In this document: positions 28,563 through 37,327 of the stretch, in pieces | How the letters are laid out: every line of letters begins with the position of its first letter | Numbering within the stretch: the first letter of the stretch is position 1 | NCBI GenBank assembly: GCA_024643255.1 | Contig: JAHENF010000002.1 | Coordinates: 55,253-119,252, forward strand | Length of the DNA stretch: 64,000 nt | Reading direction: 5' to 3' | DNA from: Ilumatobacteraceae bacterium | GTDB taxonomy: Bacteria; Actinomycetota; Acidimicrobiia; Acidimicrobiales; Ilumatobacteraceae | Made by a program: the position numbers and the translations under genes | The notes under the pieces: model-generated | Databases searched by the model: none | What the model was told of the DNA's origin: nothing | Seen by the model: only the letters and a program-made list of their open reading frames with translations

Positions 28563-28946
28563 ATGACTCCGATCGATCGACACACCCCATTGGCCGCCGG
28601 GCTCGACACGTTCGCTGTCGTGCTGTTCGTCGCCATCGGACGCCGTGAGCACGAGCAGGACTCGGCGATCAGCGGCCTGATCAACACCGCGGCGCCGTTC
28701 CTCATCGCGTTGGGAATCGCCTGGCTCGTGCTGCGGGCGTGGAAGCGCCCGACCGAGCTTCGGACCGGTGTCGGCATCTGGGCGATCGTCGTCTCCGCCG
28801 GGATGCTGCTGCGTCACTTCGTGTTCGACGACGGAACGGCGACCGCGTTCATCGTCGTGGCGACGCTGTTCCTCGGATTCTTCATCGTCGGATGGCGCGT
28901 CGCCTTCGCGGCGATCGTGCGGCGACGCTCGGCCGCGGCGGTCTGA
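28563..28946 (+). CDS. DUF3054 family membrane protein
   Basis: 127-residue protein with four hydrophobic segments (about residues 15-27, 42-60, 75-85, 97-118) and the DUF3054 pattern: DTFAVVLFVAIGRREHEQDS near residue 15, a WLVLRAWKRPTELRTGVGIW segment, and LLRHFVFDDGTATAFIVVATLFLG. Function unknown; common in actinobacteria. ATG 28563 follows weak SD-like bases. Convergent with the DUF4234 gene, 37 nt apart. Confidence 0.8.
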   Translation: MTPIDRHTPLAAGLDTFAVVLFVAIGRREHEQDSAISGLINTAAPFLIALGIAWLVLRAWKRPTELRTGVGIWAIVVSAGMLLRHFVFDDGTATAFIVVATLFLGFFIVGWRVAFAAIVRRRSAAAV

Positions 28947-28983
28947 CGTTCGGAGACCGCCTCGTCGATGGACGCCGTGGCGG

Positions 28984-29433
28984 TCAGAGACCGGGCGACA
29001 CGGTCGAACCGTGTGACGTCCAGTAATCGTTGAGCGCGCTCTGGATGCGGACGTACCAGATGAGGTTGCCGATCAACGGCAGCAGGAACCACAGGCCCCA
29101 GATGGTCGTGATCGGGGGCTCCTTGCCCTCGCTGCGATACATCTGCTCGACCTCAGACGCCATCAGGAACATCGTCACCGGCGAGATCAGGAGCGTGATG
29201 AACAGGTAGGCGACGCCACCGAGGCCGGTGTTGCGGTGACGCTTGAGCTCGTCGCCGTTCTGGAACGACCACACGATGGTCCAGATACCGAACGTCACGA
29301 TCGACAGCAGGATCACCAGCAACGCCGAGCGGGGTTTGCCGAGTGGACCGGACGCCCCTGGCGAGGACACCGGCGACGGAGGCGGCGGCGGGGTGGTCGC
29401 AGGCGGGTCCATCGGTGGGGGCGTGTCGCTCAT
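28984..29433 (-). CDS. DUF4234 domain membrane protein
   Basis: 149-residue protein with a proline-rich N-terminal tail (residues 1-35, many Pro/Thr/Ser) and then a DUF4234 core of three hydrophobic segments: LLVILLSIVTFGIWTIVW with the nearby FQNGDELKRHR, YLFITLLISPVTMFLM, and TIWGLWFLLPLIGNLIWYVRIQ ending in an N-DYW motif. Unknown function; the tail is cytoplasmic by the positive-inside rule. Starts at 29433, 85 nt from the divergent serine hydrolase gene. Confidence 0.78.
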   Translation of the reverse strand: MSDTPPPMDPPATTPPPPPSPVSSPGASGPLGKPRSALLVILLSIVTFGIWTIVWSFQNGDELKRHRNTGLGGVAYLFITLLISPVTMFLMASEVEQMYRSEGKEPPITTIWGLWFLLPLIGNLIWYVRIQSALNDYWTSHGSTVSPGL

Positions 29434-29518
29434 GGTGCCACCGTAGACAGGGGCGCAATGCTGCGACGGTGACCGGGTCGGCTCGTCGTCGACGAGCGAG
29501 GTGCGACATGCTCGGCGC

Positions 29519-30757
29519 ATGACTGCACTCGAGATCGAGATCGACCCCGCCGACGCCGGCTTCGCCCCGGACCGCCTCGCCCGCATCGACCGACACTTCG
29601 AGGGATACGTCGACCAGAAGAAGCTCCCCGGCTGGCAGATCGCCGTGAGCCGCAAGGGCCGGTTGGTGCACTCGTCGACCTACGGTCATCGCGACATCGA
29701 GAGCGGTGCGCCGTTCACGGACGACACCGTCGTGCGAATGTTCTCGATGAGCAAGCCGATCACGTCCGTCGCCGCGATGATGCTCTACGAGGAGGGCCTC
29801 CTCGAGCTGAAGTCACCGATCTCGAAATGGCTGCCGGAGTTCGCCGACACCCGGGTGTACCGGTCGGGCTCCTTCCTGGCGCCATTGACCGAGCCGCAGA
29901 TCGAACCGATCCGCGTGTGGCATCTCCTCACGCACACCTCGGGGCTCACCTACGGATTCCACAACACCCACGTGACCGACGCGATCTATCGACGGGGCGG
30001 CTTCGAGTGGGGCAACCCACCGGGCGCCGACCTGGCGGAGTGCTGCGCGTTGTGGGCGGAGATGCCGCTCGCGTTCCAGCCCGGGTCCGAATGGAACTAC
30101 GGGGTGTCGACCGACGTGCTCGGCCGTCTCGTCGAGGTCGTGTCCGGCATGCCCCTCGACGAGTTCTTCCGGACCCGGATCTTCGAACCGCTCGGCATGA
30201 CGGAGACCGACTTCTACGTCCACAGCGAATCGGCGGACAGATTCGCCACGCTCTATGTCCGCAACCCTGCGACCGGGGAGGCGGTTCCTGCACCGGGAGC
30301 GCTCGGGCGCGCCTCGGACGAGCCGCCGGCGATGCTGGGAGGTGGTGGTGGTCTCGTCGGAACGGCGCACGACTACCTGCGCTTCGCCCACATGATGCTC
30401 AACCGCGGCGAACTCGACGGGGTCCGGTTGCTGGGGAGCCGGACGGTCGATTACATGACCCGCAATCACCTGCCGGGCAACGCGGACCTCGAGGCATTCG
30501 GCCGACCGTTGTTCGCCGAGACGAGCTTCGACGGTGTCGGTTTCGGGCTCGGGTTCTCGGTCGTGCTCGATGCCGCGGCGAACAAGGTCATGCGCTCCGA
30601 GGGCGAGTACTCGTGGGGCGGCGCGGCCAGCACGATCTTCTGGGTCGACCCCGCGCAGGAGATCGTGGCGCTGTTTCTCACCCAGCTGCTGCCGTCGAGC
30701 ACCTACCCGATCCGCTCGCAGCTCAACCAGCTCGTGCAGCAAGCCCTCGTCGACTGA
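29519..30757 (+). CDS. Serine hydrolase, beta-lactamase/EstB family
   Basis: 412-residue class C beta-lactamase-fold protein. The SxxK nucleophile is SMSK (FSMSKPITS, about residue 84), the Tyr of the second motif lies in WNYGVSTDVLGRLVE (about 200), and the third motif is in the GGGGLVGTAHDYLRF region (usual HxG/KTG replaced). Such proteins act as esterases or D-aminopeptidases more often than as lactamases. No signal peptide, so cytoplasmic. The stop TGA at 30755-30757 shares its last two bases with a 33-nt family B palindrome, suggesting the 3' end was shaped by that repeat. Confidence 0.87.
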   Translation: MTALEIEIDPADAGFAPDRLARIDRHFEGYVDQKKLPGWQIAVSRKGRLVHSSTYGHRDIESGAPFTDDTVVRMFSMSKPITSVAAMMLYEEGLLELKSPISKWLPEFADTRVYRSGSFLAPLTEPQIEPIRVWHLLTHTSGLTYGFHNTHVTDAIYRRGGFEWGNPPGADLAECCALWAEMPLAFQPGSEWNYGVSTDVLGRLVEVVSGMPLDEFFRTRIFEPLGMTETDFYVHSESADRFATLYVRNPATGEAVPAPGALGRASDEPPAMLGGGGGLVGTAHDYLRFAHMMLNRGELDGVRLLGSRTVDYMTRNHLPGNADLEAFGRPLFAETSFDGVGFGLGFSVVLDAAANKVMRSEGEYSWGGAASTIFWVDPAQEIVALFLTQLLPSSTYPIRSQLNQLVQQALVD

Positions 30758-30788
30758 TCGCGATTGGGGTCAGACCCCAATCGCGATC
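30756..30788. repeat. Family B palindromic repeat, perfect 33-nt copy
   Basis: GATCGCGATTGGGGTC, a single A, then the exact complement: 16-bp arms with a 1-nt centre. It begins inside the stop codon of the serine hydrolase and ends 15 nt before the convergent ilvD stop. The same core is found in frame inside the sulfatase gene at 51847. A hairpin of this strength should terminate both converging transcripts. Confidence 0.9.
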
Positions 30789-30802
30789 ACCGCCGTTGAT
30801 CA

Positions 30803-32524
30803 TCACAGCGTGTTGGTGATCGCTCCGGTCTCGGCGCCCTGCACGAGCTTGGCGTACTTGCCGAGCACCCCGGTGGTGTAGCGCGGCGGGTTCGGCTGCC
30901 AGCCGTCCATCCGGTTGGCGAGTTCGGCGGTGTCGACCAACAGGTCGAGCGTCTTGGTCGGCACGTCGATGCGGATGAGGTCGCCGTCGCGGACGTACGC
31001 GATCGGCCCGCCGTCGGCCGCCTCGGGCGCAACATGGCCGATGCAGAACCCCCACGTGCCGCCGGAGAAGCGGCCGTCGGTGATCAGCGCGCAATCCGAG
31101 CCGCGGCCAGCACCCTTGAGCGCTCCGGTGATGGCGAGCATCTCGCGCATTCCCGGGCCACCCTTGGGTCCCTCGTAGCGGATCACGATGACGGTGCCGG
31201 GCTGGATCGAGCCGGCGAGGATCGCCTCCATCGCGAACGACTCGTCGTCGAACACCCGGGCGGGTCCCTCGAAGTGCATCTGCGCATCGGAGAGTCCGGC
31301 GACCTTCACGACGGCGCCCTTCGGTGCGAGCGTGCCGGTGAGGATGTTGATGCCGCCGGCCTGATGGATCGGGGCGTCGAGCGCGTGGACGACCACGCCG
31401 TCGGCGCCGGGCGGGTCGATCTCCGTGAGGTTCTCCGCCATCGTCTTGCCCGTCACTGTCATCGCCTCGCCGTTGAGCAGGCCGGCGTCGAGCAGCATCT
31501 TGAGCACGACGGGCACGCCGCCGATGCGGTCGAGGTCGCTCATGTGGAACTTGCCGCCCGGCTTCATGTCGGCGATGTGCGGCACCTTGTCGGCGATGCG
31601 ATTGAAGTCGTCGAGGTCGAGGTCGACGCGCGCCTCGTTGGCGATGGCGAGGAGGTGCAGCACGGCATTGGTCGACCCACCCAGTGCCGAGGTCAGCGCG
31701 ATCGCGTTCTCGAATGCCGCCTTGGTCATGATCCGGCGCGGCGTGATGCCGAGACGCAGCAGATTGACGACGGCCGCGCCCGCCCGCTCGGCGTCGCCTT
31801 CGCGGCGCCCGTCGATGGCCGGCGGCGACGCGGTTCCGGGCAGGCTCATGCCGAGCGCTTCGGCGATCGAGCTCATCGTGTTCGCGGTGAACATTCCCCC
31901 GCACGCGCCCTCACCGGGGCAGGCCGTCGCCTCGATCTCGTGGAGCTCTTCCTCGGTCATCGTGCCGGCGGCGCACGCTCCGACGGCTTCGAACACGCTC
32001 GTGATGTCGGTCGCGACACCGTTGTGCTCGCCCGGCATCGTCGAGCCGTTGTAGACGAACACGCTCGCCAGGTCGAGGCGAGCGGCGGCCATCAACATGC
32101 CGGGGATCGACTTGTCGCAACCGGCGAGGCCGACGAACCCGTCGAAGCGCTCGGCATGCATCACGGTCTCGACCGAGTCGGTGATCACTTCGCGCGACAC
32201 GAGCGATGCCCGCATGCCCTCGTGACCCATCGAGATGCCGTCGCTGACGGTGATCGTGCCGAACTCGAGCGGGAAGCCTCCGGCCTCGCGCACGCCGACC
32301 TTGGCGTGCTCGGCGAGCTTGCGCAGCGTCATGTTGCAGGGCGTGACCTCGTTCCACGACGACGCGATCGCCACCTGCGGCTTTTCCCAGTCGGCATCGC
32401 CCATCCCGACGGCGCGCAACATCGCTCGCGACGGCGCCTTCTGCATGCCGTCGGTGACGTCACGCGACCGCGGCTTGATGTCGACGGGCATGTCGATCGG
32501 GTGGTCGGGGCTGTTCGAGCTCAT
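30803..32524 (-). CDS. ilvD: Dihydroxy-acid dehydratase
   Basis: 573-residue Fe-S dehydratase forming 2-keto acids in valine/leucine and isoleucine synthesis. Seen: [17 protein letters not shown] near residue 50, [14 protein letters not shown] and [19 protein letters not shown] (the cluster cysteines), [16 protein letters not shown], and the C-terminal [22 protein letters not shown]. Length is normal. Separate from ilvBNC by 11 kb and without an obvious leader peptide, so it is not in the same attenuated unit. Start at 32524 agrees with the [20 protein letters not shown] region; a 35-nt palindrome lies 60 nt upstream. Confidence 0.95.
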   Translation of the reverse strand: MSSNSPDHPIDMPVDIKPRSRDVTDGMQKAPSRAMLRAVGMGDADWEKPQVAIASSWNEVTPCNMTLRKLAEHAKVGVREAGGFPLEFGTITVSDGISMGHEGMRASLVSREVITDSVETVMHAERFDGFVGLAGCDKSIPGMLMAAARLDLASVFVYNGSTMPGEHNGVATDITSVFEAVGACAAGTMTEEELHEIEATACPGEGACGGMFTANTMSSIAEALGMSLPGTASPPAIDGRREGDAERAGAAVVNLLRLGITPRRIMTKAAFENAIALTSALGGSTNAVLHLLAIANEARVDLDLDDFNRIADKVPHIADMKPGGKFHMSDLDRIGGVPVVLKMLLDAGLLNGEAMTVTGKTMAENLTEIDPPGADGVVVHALDAPIHQAGGINILTGTLAPKGAVVKVAGLSDAQMHFEGPARVFDDESFAMEAILAGSIQPGTVIVIRYEGPKGGPGMREMLAITGALKGAGRGSDCALITDGRFSGGTWGFCIGHVAPEAADGGPIAYVRDGDLIRIDVPTKTLDLLVDTAELANRMDGWQPNPPRYTTGVLGKYAKLVQGAETGAITNTL

Positions 32525-32583
32525 GGACCAAGAGTAGTGGTGACACCAGCAGCCCAACCTGGTGTTCCAAGCACCTGCGAGAC

Positions 32584-32618
32584 CCGGTTACGCCGGTGCC
32601 AGGCACCGGCGTAACCGG
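32584..32618. repeat. Family A palindromic repeat, perfect copy
   Basis: 17-bp arms CCGGTTACGCCGGTGCC and complement around a single A. Lies in the 137-nt region between the divergent ilvD and khtT-like genes, unlike most copies, which are between convergent genes. Same overall architecture (odd length, single central A) as family B but different bases. Confidence 0.88.
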
Positions 32619-32661
32619 AGGTCGGAGGGCGGGTTCGGGGACGGGCTGCCACAATGGCTCC

Positions 32662-33144
32662 ATGGCCGACGTGCGCGAAACCAAGCTTCCCGGTGTGGGT
32701 GTCCGCCACGAGTTCACGACGGAGGACGGTGCGAACATCGGGGTACTCGTCCACCACGACGGCCGCCGTGAGATCCTGGTGTACGACTCGGACGACCCGG
32801 ATGTCTGTTCCTCACTGGTGAGCCTCTCGGCCGCCGACACACGGACGGTGTCAGAACTGCTCGGGGCGAGCCGGGTCACCGAAGCGGTCGCTGCTGTGCA
32901 GCAGGAGATCGAGGGCCTCGCCATCGAGTGGATCGAGTTGACTCCCGCCTCACCGGCATCGGACGCAACGATCGGTGACGGGATGTATCGCACGAAGACC
33001 GGATCGTCGATCGTGGCCGTCATCCGCGACGGCCAGTCGATCCCCGCGCCAGGCCCGGAGTTCCGATTGCTCGCCGGCGATGTGATCGTCGCCGTCGGTA
33101 CCACCGAGGGCCTGGCCGCGATGCGCGAGCTCGTTCGCCCCTGA
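32662..33144 (+). CDS. Cation:proton antiporter regulatory subunit (KhtT/TrkA-C type)
   Basis: 160-residue cytoplasmic protein with an N-terminal domain of KhtT type (KLPGVGVRHEFTTEDGANIGVLVHHDGRREI) and a C-terminal RCK_C/TrkA-C domain (GSSIVAVIRDGQSIPAPGPEFRLLAGDVIVAVGTTEGLAAM, residues about 118-155; key GxSIVAI and DxxxVxG features). Such subunits gate a CPA2 antiporter in response to a nucleotide. It is encoded 7 nt upstream of the antiporter gene. ATG 32662 is the start matching the homology. Confidence 0.88.
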   Translation: MADVRETKLPGVGVRHEFTTEDGANIGVLVHHDGRREILVYDSDDPDVCSSLVSLSAADTRTVSELLGASRVTEAVAAVQQEIEGLAIEWIELTPASPASDATIGDGMYRTKTGSSIVAVIRDGQSIPAPGPEFRLLAGDVIVAVGTTEGLAAMRELVRP

Positions 33145-33151
33145 CGGTCGG

Positions 33152-34354
33152 ATGTTGATTGCCGCGGGTTCCTCCGATGTCGCCTTGGCGTTCGTCGAGA
33201 TCGGAGCGCTTGTGCTCGGCCTGGCACTGTTGTCGCGCCTCGCGGGCAGATTCGGGATCACCGCGATCCCGCTGTACCTGCTGGCGGGACTCGCGATGGG
33301 CGAAGGCGGCGTCGTGCAGCTCGACGTCACGCTCGAGTTCTTCGAGATCGCCGCCGAGATCGGCGTGCTGCTGCTGTTGTTCGCGCTCGGGCTGGAGTAC
33401 TCCGAGGGCGAGCTGCGAAGCGGGCTGCGATCAGGTTTGAGCCCCGGCGTGATCGACATGGCGCTCAATGCGACCCCGGGGGTTGCGCTGGGATTGATCC
33501 TCGGGTGGGATCCGCTGGCGGCCGTGCTGCTGGGCGGCGTCACGTGGATCACGTCGTCGGGCGTCGTGTCGAAGGTGTTGTCCGACCTCGGTCGGTTGGG
33601 CTTCCGCGAGACACCGGCGGTCCTGAACCTGCTCGTGATCGAGGACCTGGCGATGGCCGTCTATCTCCCGGTGGTGGCCGCGCTGATCGTGGGCGGCACG
33701 GTGGAGGCGACGATCACGAGCGTTGCGATCGCGCTGGCCGCAGTCACGGTCATCCTGCTCGGAGCGCTGCGCTACGGGCATCGCCTGAGCAATCTGGTGG
33801 CGGGCGGGTCGGACGAGACCTTCCTGTTGACAGTGTTCGGCGTCACACTGCTCGTCGCCGGCGTGGCGCAACGCCTCGAGGTGTCCGGAGCGATCGGTGC
33901 ATTCCTCGTCGGCCTGGCGCTGTCGGGCAAGGCCGAGCGCCGCGCGAACCAACTGATCTCACCATTGCGCGACCTGTTCGCCGCGATGTTCTTCCTGTTC
34001 TTCTCGTTCCAGATCGACCCGGCCGACCTCGTCGCCGTCCTCGTGCCGGCGATCGCGCTGGCGATCGTGACGGTGTTCACGAAGGTGGCGGCTGGCTGGT
34101 ATGCAGCGGGACGCATGGGCGTGGGGCCGAAGGCACGCCTGCGAGCGGGGACGGTGTTGATCGCGCGCGGCGAATTCTCGATCGTGATCGCCGCACTGGG
34201 ATCGAGCCTGATCGACGGCCCCGATCTCGGGGCGCTGGCCGCCGGCTACGTGTTGATCACGGCGGTTGTCGGTCCGCTCGCCTCGAAGTTCTCCGACCGC
34301 ATCCCGATCCCCCGCCGACTCGCCGGCCCGCAACGTCTTGCACGTGGGGTCTGA
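33152..34354 (+). CDS. CPA2-family cation:proton antiporter (KhtU-like)
   Basis: 400-residue monovalent cation:proton antiporter with 11-12 hydrophobic segments, no C-terminal TrkA-N domain; that role is supplied by the preceding small protein. Seen: PLYLLAGLAMGEGGVVQL, GVLLLLFALGLEYS, LVIEDLAMAVYLPV (the Asp of the ion path), and the GAIGAFLVGLALSGKAE block. Expected to exchange K+ or Na+ for H+ across the membrane. Its stop TGA (34352-34354) is the centre of a GGGGTC-T-GACCCC palindrome, so the last codons (Gly-Val) are made of repeat DNA. Confidence 0.9.
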   Translation: MLIAAGSSDVALAFVEIGALVLGLALLSRLAGRFGITAIPLYLLAGLAMGEGGVVQLDVTLEFFEIAAEIGVLLLLFALGLEYSEGELRSGLRSGLSPGVIDMALNATPGVALGLILGWDPLAAVLLGGVTWITSSGVVSKVLSDLGRLGFRETPAVLNLLVIEDLAMAVYLPVVAALIVGGTVEATITSVAIALAAVTVILLGALRYGHRLSNLVAGGSDETFLLTVFGVTLLVAGVAQRLEVSGAIGAFLVGLALSGKAERRANQLISPLRDLFAAMFFLFFSFQIDPADLVAVLVPAIALAIVTVFTKVAAGWYAAGRMGVGPKARLRAGTVLIARGEFSIVIAALGSSLIDGPDLGALAAGYVLITAVVGPLASKFSDRIPIPRRLAGPQRLARGV

Positions 34355-34358
34355 CCCC
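34346..34358. repeat. Family B core palindrome at antiporter stop
   Basis: GGGGTC-T-GACCCC, short copy. The antiporter stop codon TGA lies inside it. Followed 5 nt later by a family A copy; the next gene converges. Probably a terminator. Confidence 0.75.
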
Positions 34359-34363
34359 TGATG

Positions 34364-34393
34364 GGTGACGCCGGTGTCAGCACCGGCGCAACC
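34364..34393. repeat. Family A palindromic repeat
   Basis: GGTGACGCCGGTG ... CACCGGCGCAACC, arms with two mismatches around TCAG. Ends at the stop of the convergent Ddn-like gene. Same A-B tandem arrangement (order reversed) as at 13415-13503. Confidence 0.72.
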
Positions 34394-34394
34394 G

Positions 34395-34865
34395 TCAGCG
34401 GATCTCGAAGACCGGGTATTTGGGAGCGGCCGCAAGGAGCTCGTCGTCGGTGGCATCGGGGCCGACACCGTCGAAGAACTGGCCGACCTCCCACTTCCAT
34501 CGACGCAGGTAGGGACGCAGCACCTCGGGCTTGGCGGCGTCGTCCAGCTCCACGAGCTGCACATGCTCGACCCGACGTCCGACCCGGAGATCACACGAGC
34601 CGGATGCCCGGACGTTGCGGACCCACTGGGTGACGCCGCGGGGTGCCACCAGGTAGCGACGCTCACCGATGGTGAGCACGTTGACCGGCGTGGTACGGAT
34701 CTCGCCGGAGGTGCGTCCGGGGACCTGGAGCACTCGCGAGCCCCACAGGCTCAACCCCCACTTGGTGCTCCGGGCGACGACGGCGTTGAAGACGTTCCGG
34801 GTGAACCAGTCGGGCTCGATGTAGCGGGTCGTGCTGTTGGTGTCGGCGGCCTGAGTGGCGGTCAT
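34395..34865 (-). CDS. Deazaflavin (F420)-dependent nitroreductase family protein (Ddn-like)
   Basis: 156-residue split-barrel protein of the nitroreductase/F420H2-dependent family. The block VPGRTSGEIRTTPVNVLTIGERRYLVAPRGVTQWVRNVRASG (about residues 49-90; key GRTSGxxRxTPV and VAPxG..WVRN) is diagnostic. These use reduced F420 to reduce quinones or nitro compounds. Divergent from a tetR gene; two identical 11-bp palindromes lie in the 118-nt gap, so it is very likely repressed by that regulator and induced by a toxic ligand. Start ATG 34865. Confidence 0.88.
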   Translation of the reverse strand: MTATQAADTNSTTRYIEPDWFTRNVFNAVVARSTKWGLSLWGSRVLQVPGRTSGEIRTTPVNVLTIGERRYLVAPRGVTQWVRNVRASGSCDLRVGRRVEHVQLVELDDAAKPEVLRPYLRRWKWEVGQFFDGVGPDATDDELLAAAPKYPVFEIR

Positions 34866-34884
34866 GATCGGTCCTTTCAAAGTG

Positions 34885-34948
34885 TGAGCAGTGCTCTCGT
34901 TCCTGATCACCGTACTCCAAATGCGTCGAATGTCAAGAGCAGTGCTCA
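34885..34948. promoter_or_regulatory. Twin TetR-type operators GAGCAGTGCTC
   Basis: GAGCAGTGCTC occurs exactly twice, at 34886-34896 and 34937-34947, each a perfect odd-centred palindrome flanked by T/A symmetric bases (TGAGCAGTGCTCT; AGAGCAGTGCTCA). Centres are 51 nt apart, in the gap between the divergent Ddn-like and tetR genes. Likely sites for that TetR protein, controlling both promoters. Confidence 0.65.
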
Positions 34949-34983
34949 CGTTTTGGAGCGGAGATCTGCCAGACTGCTTCGCC

Positions 34984-35709
34984 ATGGCCACATCGACACC
35001 TCCCGTTCCGGTCAAAGGCGCCCGTGCGCGAGCGCATGCCGAGGTCCGCGCGGCGATCCTGACGACGGCGAGCGCCCATGTTGCAGCCGACGGCGCAGCG
35101 GCGCTGTCGCTCCGTGCCGTCGCGCGCGATCTCGACATGGTGTCGTCGGCGTTGTACCGCTACTTCGCCGGCCGCGATGAACTGCTGACCGCCCTGATCA
35201 TCGACGCGTACGACTCACTCGGCGCTCACGCCGAGGCAGCGGTCGACGCCACCGTCGACGACGCTCCGGCGGCCCGCTGGGTCGACGCGGCGATGGCGAT
35301 CAGGTCATGGGCGATCGGTCGTCCGCACGAGTACGCGCTGTTGTACGGCACGCCGGTCCCCGGCTACGCGGCCCCGGACGACACGGTCGCGCCGGGCACA
35401 CGAGTCTCGCGAGCCCTGATACGCATCGTGCGCGACGCGGCACGCGACGGCCGGCTCGACGACCCGGCGTCGACGACGACCGTGAGCGCGCCGACGTCCG
35501 AGTCGTTCGTGTTGCTCCGAACGGAGATCGACCTCCCGACGGTCAGCGACGCAACGATTCTCGCGATCCTGCTCGCGTGGACACAGCTCTTCGGCTTGCT
35601 GACCTTCGAACTGTTCGGCCAGACGAGGAACTTCGTGCACGACGACGAACGTCTCTTCCGCGACGCCACCGCGACGATGGCACGCCACCTCGGCCTCGGC
35701 GATCATTGA
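34984..35709 (+). CDS. TetR family transcriptional regulator
   Basis: 241-residue TetR protein. HTH: AALSLRAVARDLDMVSSALYRYF at about residues 37-60 after an N-terminal Ala/Arg-rich stretch. The ligand domain contains WAIGRPHEYALLYGTPVPGY, typical of the WHG/TetR_C_33-like group in actinobacteria. Divergent from the Ddn-like F420 gene with twin palindromes between, so it is probably its repressor and autoregulated. Start ATG 34984, 3 nt after a GCC; earlier in-frame ATGs lie within the operator region. Confidence 0.9.
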   Translation: MATSTPPVPVKGARARAHAEVRAAILTTASAHVAADGAAALSLRAVARDLDMVSSALYRYFAGRDELLTALIIDAYDSLGAHAEAAVDATVDDAPAARWVDAAMAIRSWAIGRPHEYALLYGTPVPGYAAPDDTVAPGTRVSRALIRIVRDAARDGRLDDPASTTTVSAPTSESFVLLRTEIDLPTVSDATILAILLAWTQLFGLLTFELFGQTRNFVHDDERLFRDATATMARHLGLGDH

Positions 35710-35739
35710 GCTCGTGGTGTCCGACACCACGAGGACCAC

Positions 35740-37179
35740 TCAGTGCTTGATCATGACGTGCTTGACCTCGGTGTAGGCCTCGACCGCGTACATCGACATG
35801 TCCTTGCCGTAGCCCGACTGCTTGAAGCCGCCGTGCGGCATCTCCGAGACGATCGGAATGTGGTCGTTCACCCACACCGCTCCGAACTGCAGCGCCTTGC
35901 TCATGCGCATCGCCCGGCCCACGTCGGCGGTCCACACGCTGGCGGCCAACCCGTAGTCGACGTCATTGGCCATCGCGAGCGCAGTCTCCTCGTCGGCAGC
36001 CGTCTGCACCGTCACGACCGGGCCGAACACCTCTCGCTGCACGATCTCGGACGACTGACCCGGCCCGACGACGACCGTCGGCTCGTAGAAGTAGCCGGGA
36101 CCTGAGCCCATCGATCCACCGACGGTCACCTCGGCGCCGGCCTCGCGCGCCCGATCGACGTATCCCGCCACTCGTGAGCGATGGACGTCGGAGATCACGG
36201 GACCCATCTCGGTCGCGTCCGACATCGGGTCGCCCACATTGATGCTCGCGACCGCGTCGGTCAGCTGGTTGACGAAATCGTCGTGGATCTTGCTGCCGGC
36301 GATCACGCGACACGGCGCCGTGCAATCCTGCCCGGAGTTGTAGAACGACATGCCCTTCAGGTTCTCGACGACCGCGGCGATGTCGGCATCGTCGAACACG
36401 ATGACCGGCGCCTTGCCACCGAGTTCGAGGTGCACCCGCTTGAGCGAGTCCGATGCCGCCCGCGCCACGGCCTTACCCGCGCCGACACTGCCCGTGATCG
36501 AGATCATCGCGATGTCCGGGTGCTCGCTGAGCGCGGCACCCGCGACGGCGCCTTGGCCGCAGATCACGTTGAACACGCCGGCCGGCAGGACGTCGGCGGT
36601 CAGCTCGGCGAGGCGCAGCACCGAATACGGTGTCAGCTCCGAGGGCTTGAGGATCACGGTGTTGCCGGCGGCGAGTGCCGGGCCGAGCTTCCACGTGGCC
36701 ATGTTGAGCGGGTAGTTCCACGGGGTGATCGAGGCCACCACGCCGAGCGGGTCACGTCGGATCATGGAGGTATAGCCCGCCATGTACTCACCGGCGGCCT
36801 TGCCCTCCAGGAAGCGACACGATGACGCGAAGAAGCGCCAGTTGTCCTTCGTGAGGTCCATCTCGAACTCGACGATCCCGACCGGCTTGCCGACGTTCTC
36901 ACACTCGATCCGCGACAACTCGTCGATGTTCTCGTCGACGATGTCGGCGACGCGATGCAGGATCTCGCTACGTTCTCGGGGCGTGAGCGCGGCCCACGCG
37001 GGAAACGCCGCTGACGCCGCGGACACCGCGGCGTCGACGTCGGCGGCATCGCTCGCGGGGACCTCGCCGATGACGGCACCGGTCGCAGGATTGACGACCG
37101 CGTCGGTCGCGCCGCTGTGCGCCGCACGCCAGTCGCCGCCGATGAAGTTCGAGTTCAAAGAGGACAGATCGGATGACAT
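35740..37179 (-). CDS. Aldehyde dehydrogenase, probable gamma-aminobutyraldehyde dehydrogenase
   Basis: 479-residue NAD-dependent aldehyde dehydrogenase. Seen: [24 protein letters not shown] and LKPSELTP, the NAD loop [12 protein letters not shown], catalytic Glu in [16 protein letters not shown] (about residue 250), catalytic Cys in [11 protein letters not shown] (about 283) and EVFGPVVTV near the C-terminus. The NSGQDC motif and best visual match are aminobutyraldehyde/betaine aldehyde types. It is divergent from potADBC, so it likely oxidises 4-aminobutanal from imported putrescine to GABA. Start ATG 37179 fits the homology; an upstream extension covers the shared promoter. Confidence 0.88.
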   Translation of the reverse strand: MSSDLSSLNSNFIGGDWRAAHSGATDAVVNPATGAVIGEVPASDAADVDAAVSAASAAFPAWAALTPRERSEILHRVADIVDENIDELSRIECENVGKPVGIVEFEMDLTKDNWRFFASSCRFLEGKAAGEYMAGYTSMIRRDPLGVVASITPWNYPLNMATWKLGPALAAGNTVILKPSELTPYSVLRLAELTADVLPAGVFNVICGQGAVAGAALSEHPDIAMISITGSVGAGKAVARAASDSLKRVHLELGGKAPVIVFDDADIAAVVENLKGMSFYNSGQDCTAPCRVIAGSKIHDDFVNQLTDAVASINVGDPMSDATEMGPVISDVHRSRVAGYVDRAREAGAEVTVGGSMGSGPGYFYEPTVVVGPGQSSEIVQREVFGPVVTVQTAADEETALAMANDVDYGLAASVWTADVGRAMRMSKALQFGAVWVNDHIPIVSEMPHGGFKQSGYGKDMSMYAVEAYTEVKHVMIKH

Positions 37180-37327
37180 GGTGCACAGATTGCCACGCCG
37201 GGCACCGCAATGTTGCCGCCGGATGAACGAGCCGACCGTTTGCTTGCCGAACGACGTCCACGATGTAACCTCCGTCACACATGATCGACGGACGGCCGCG
37301 ATTCGGGGCAGAACAGATGGACAACAG

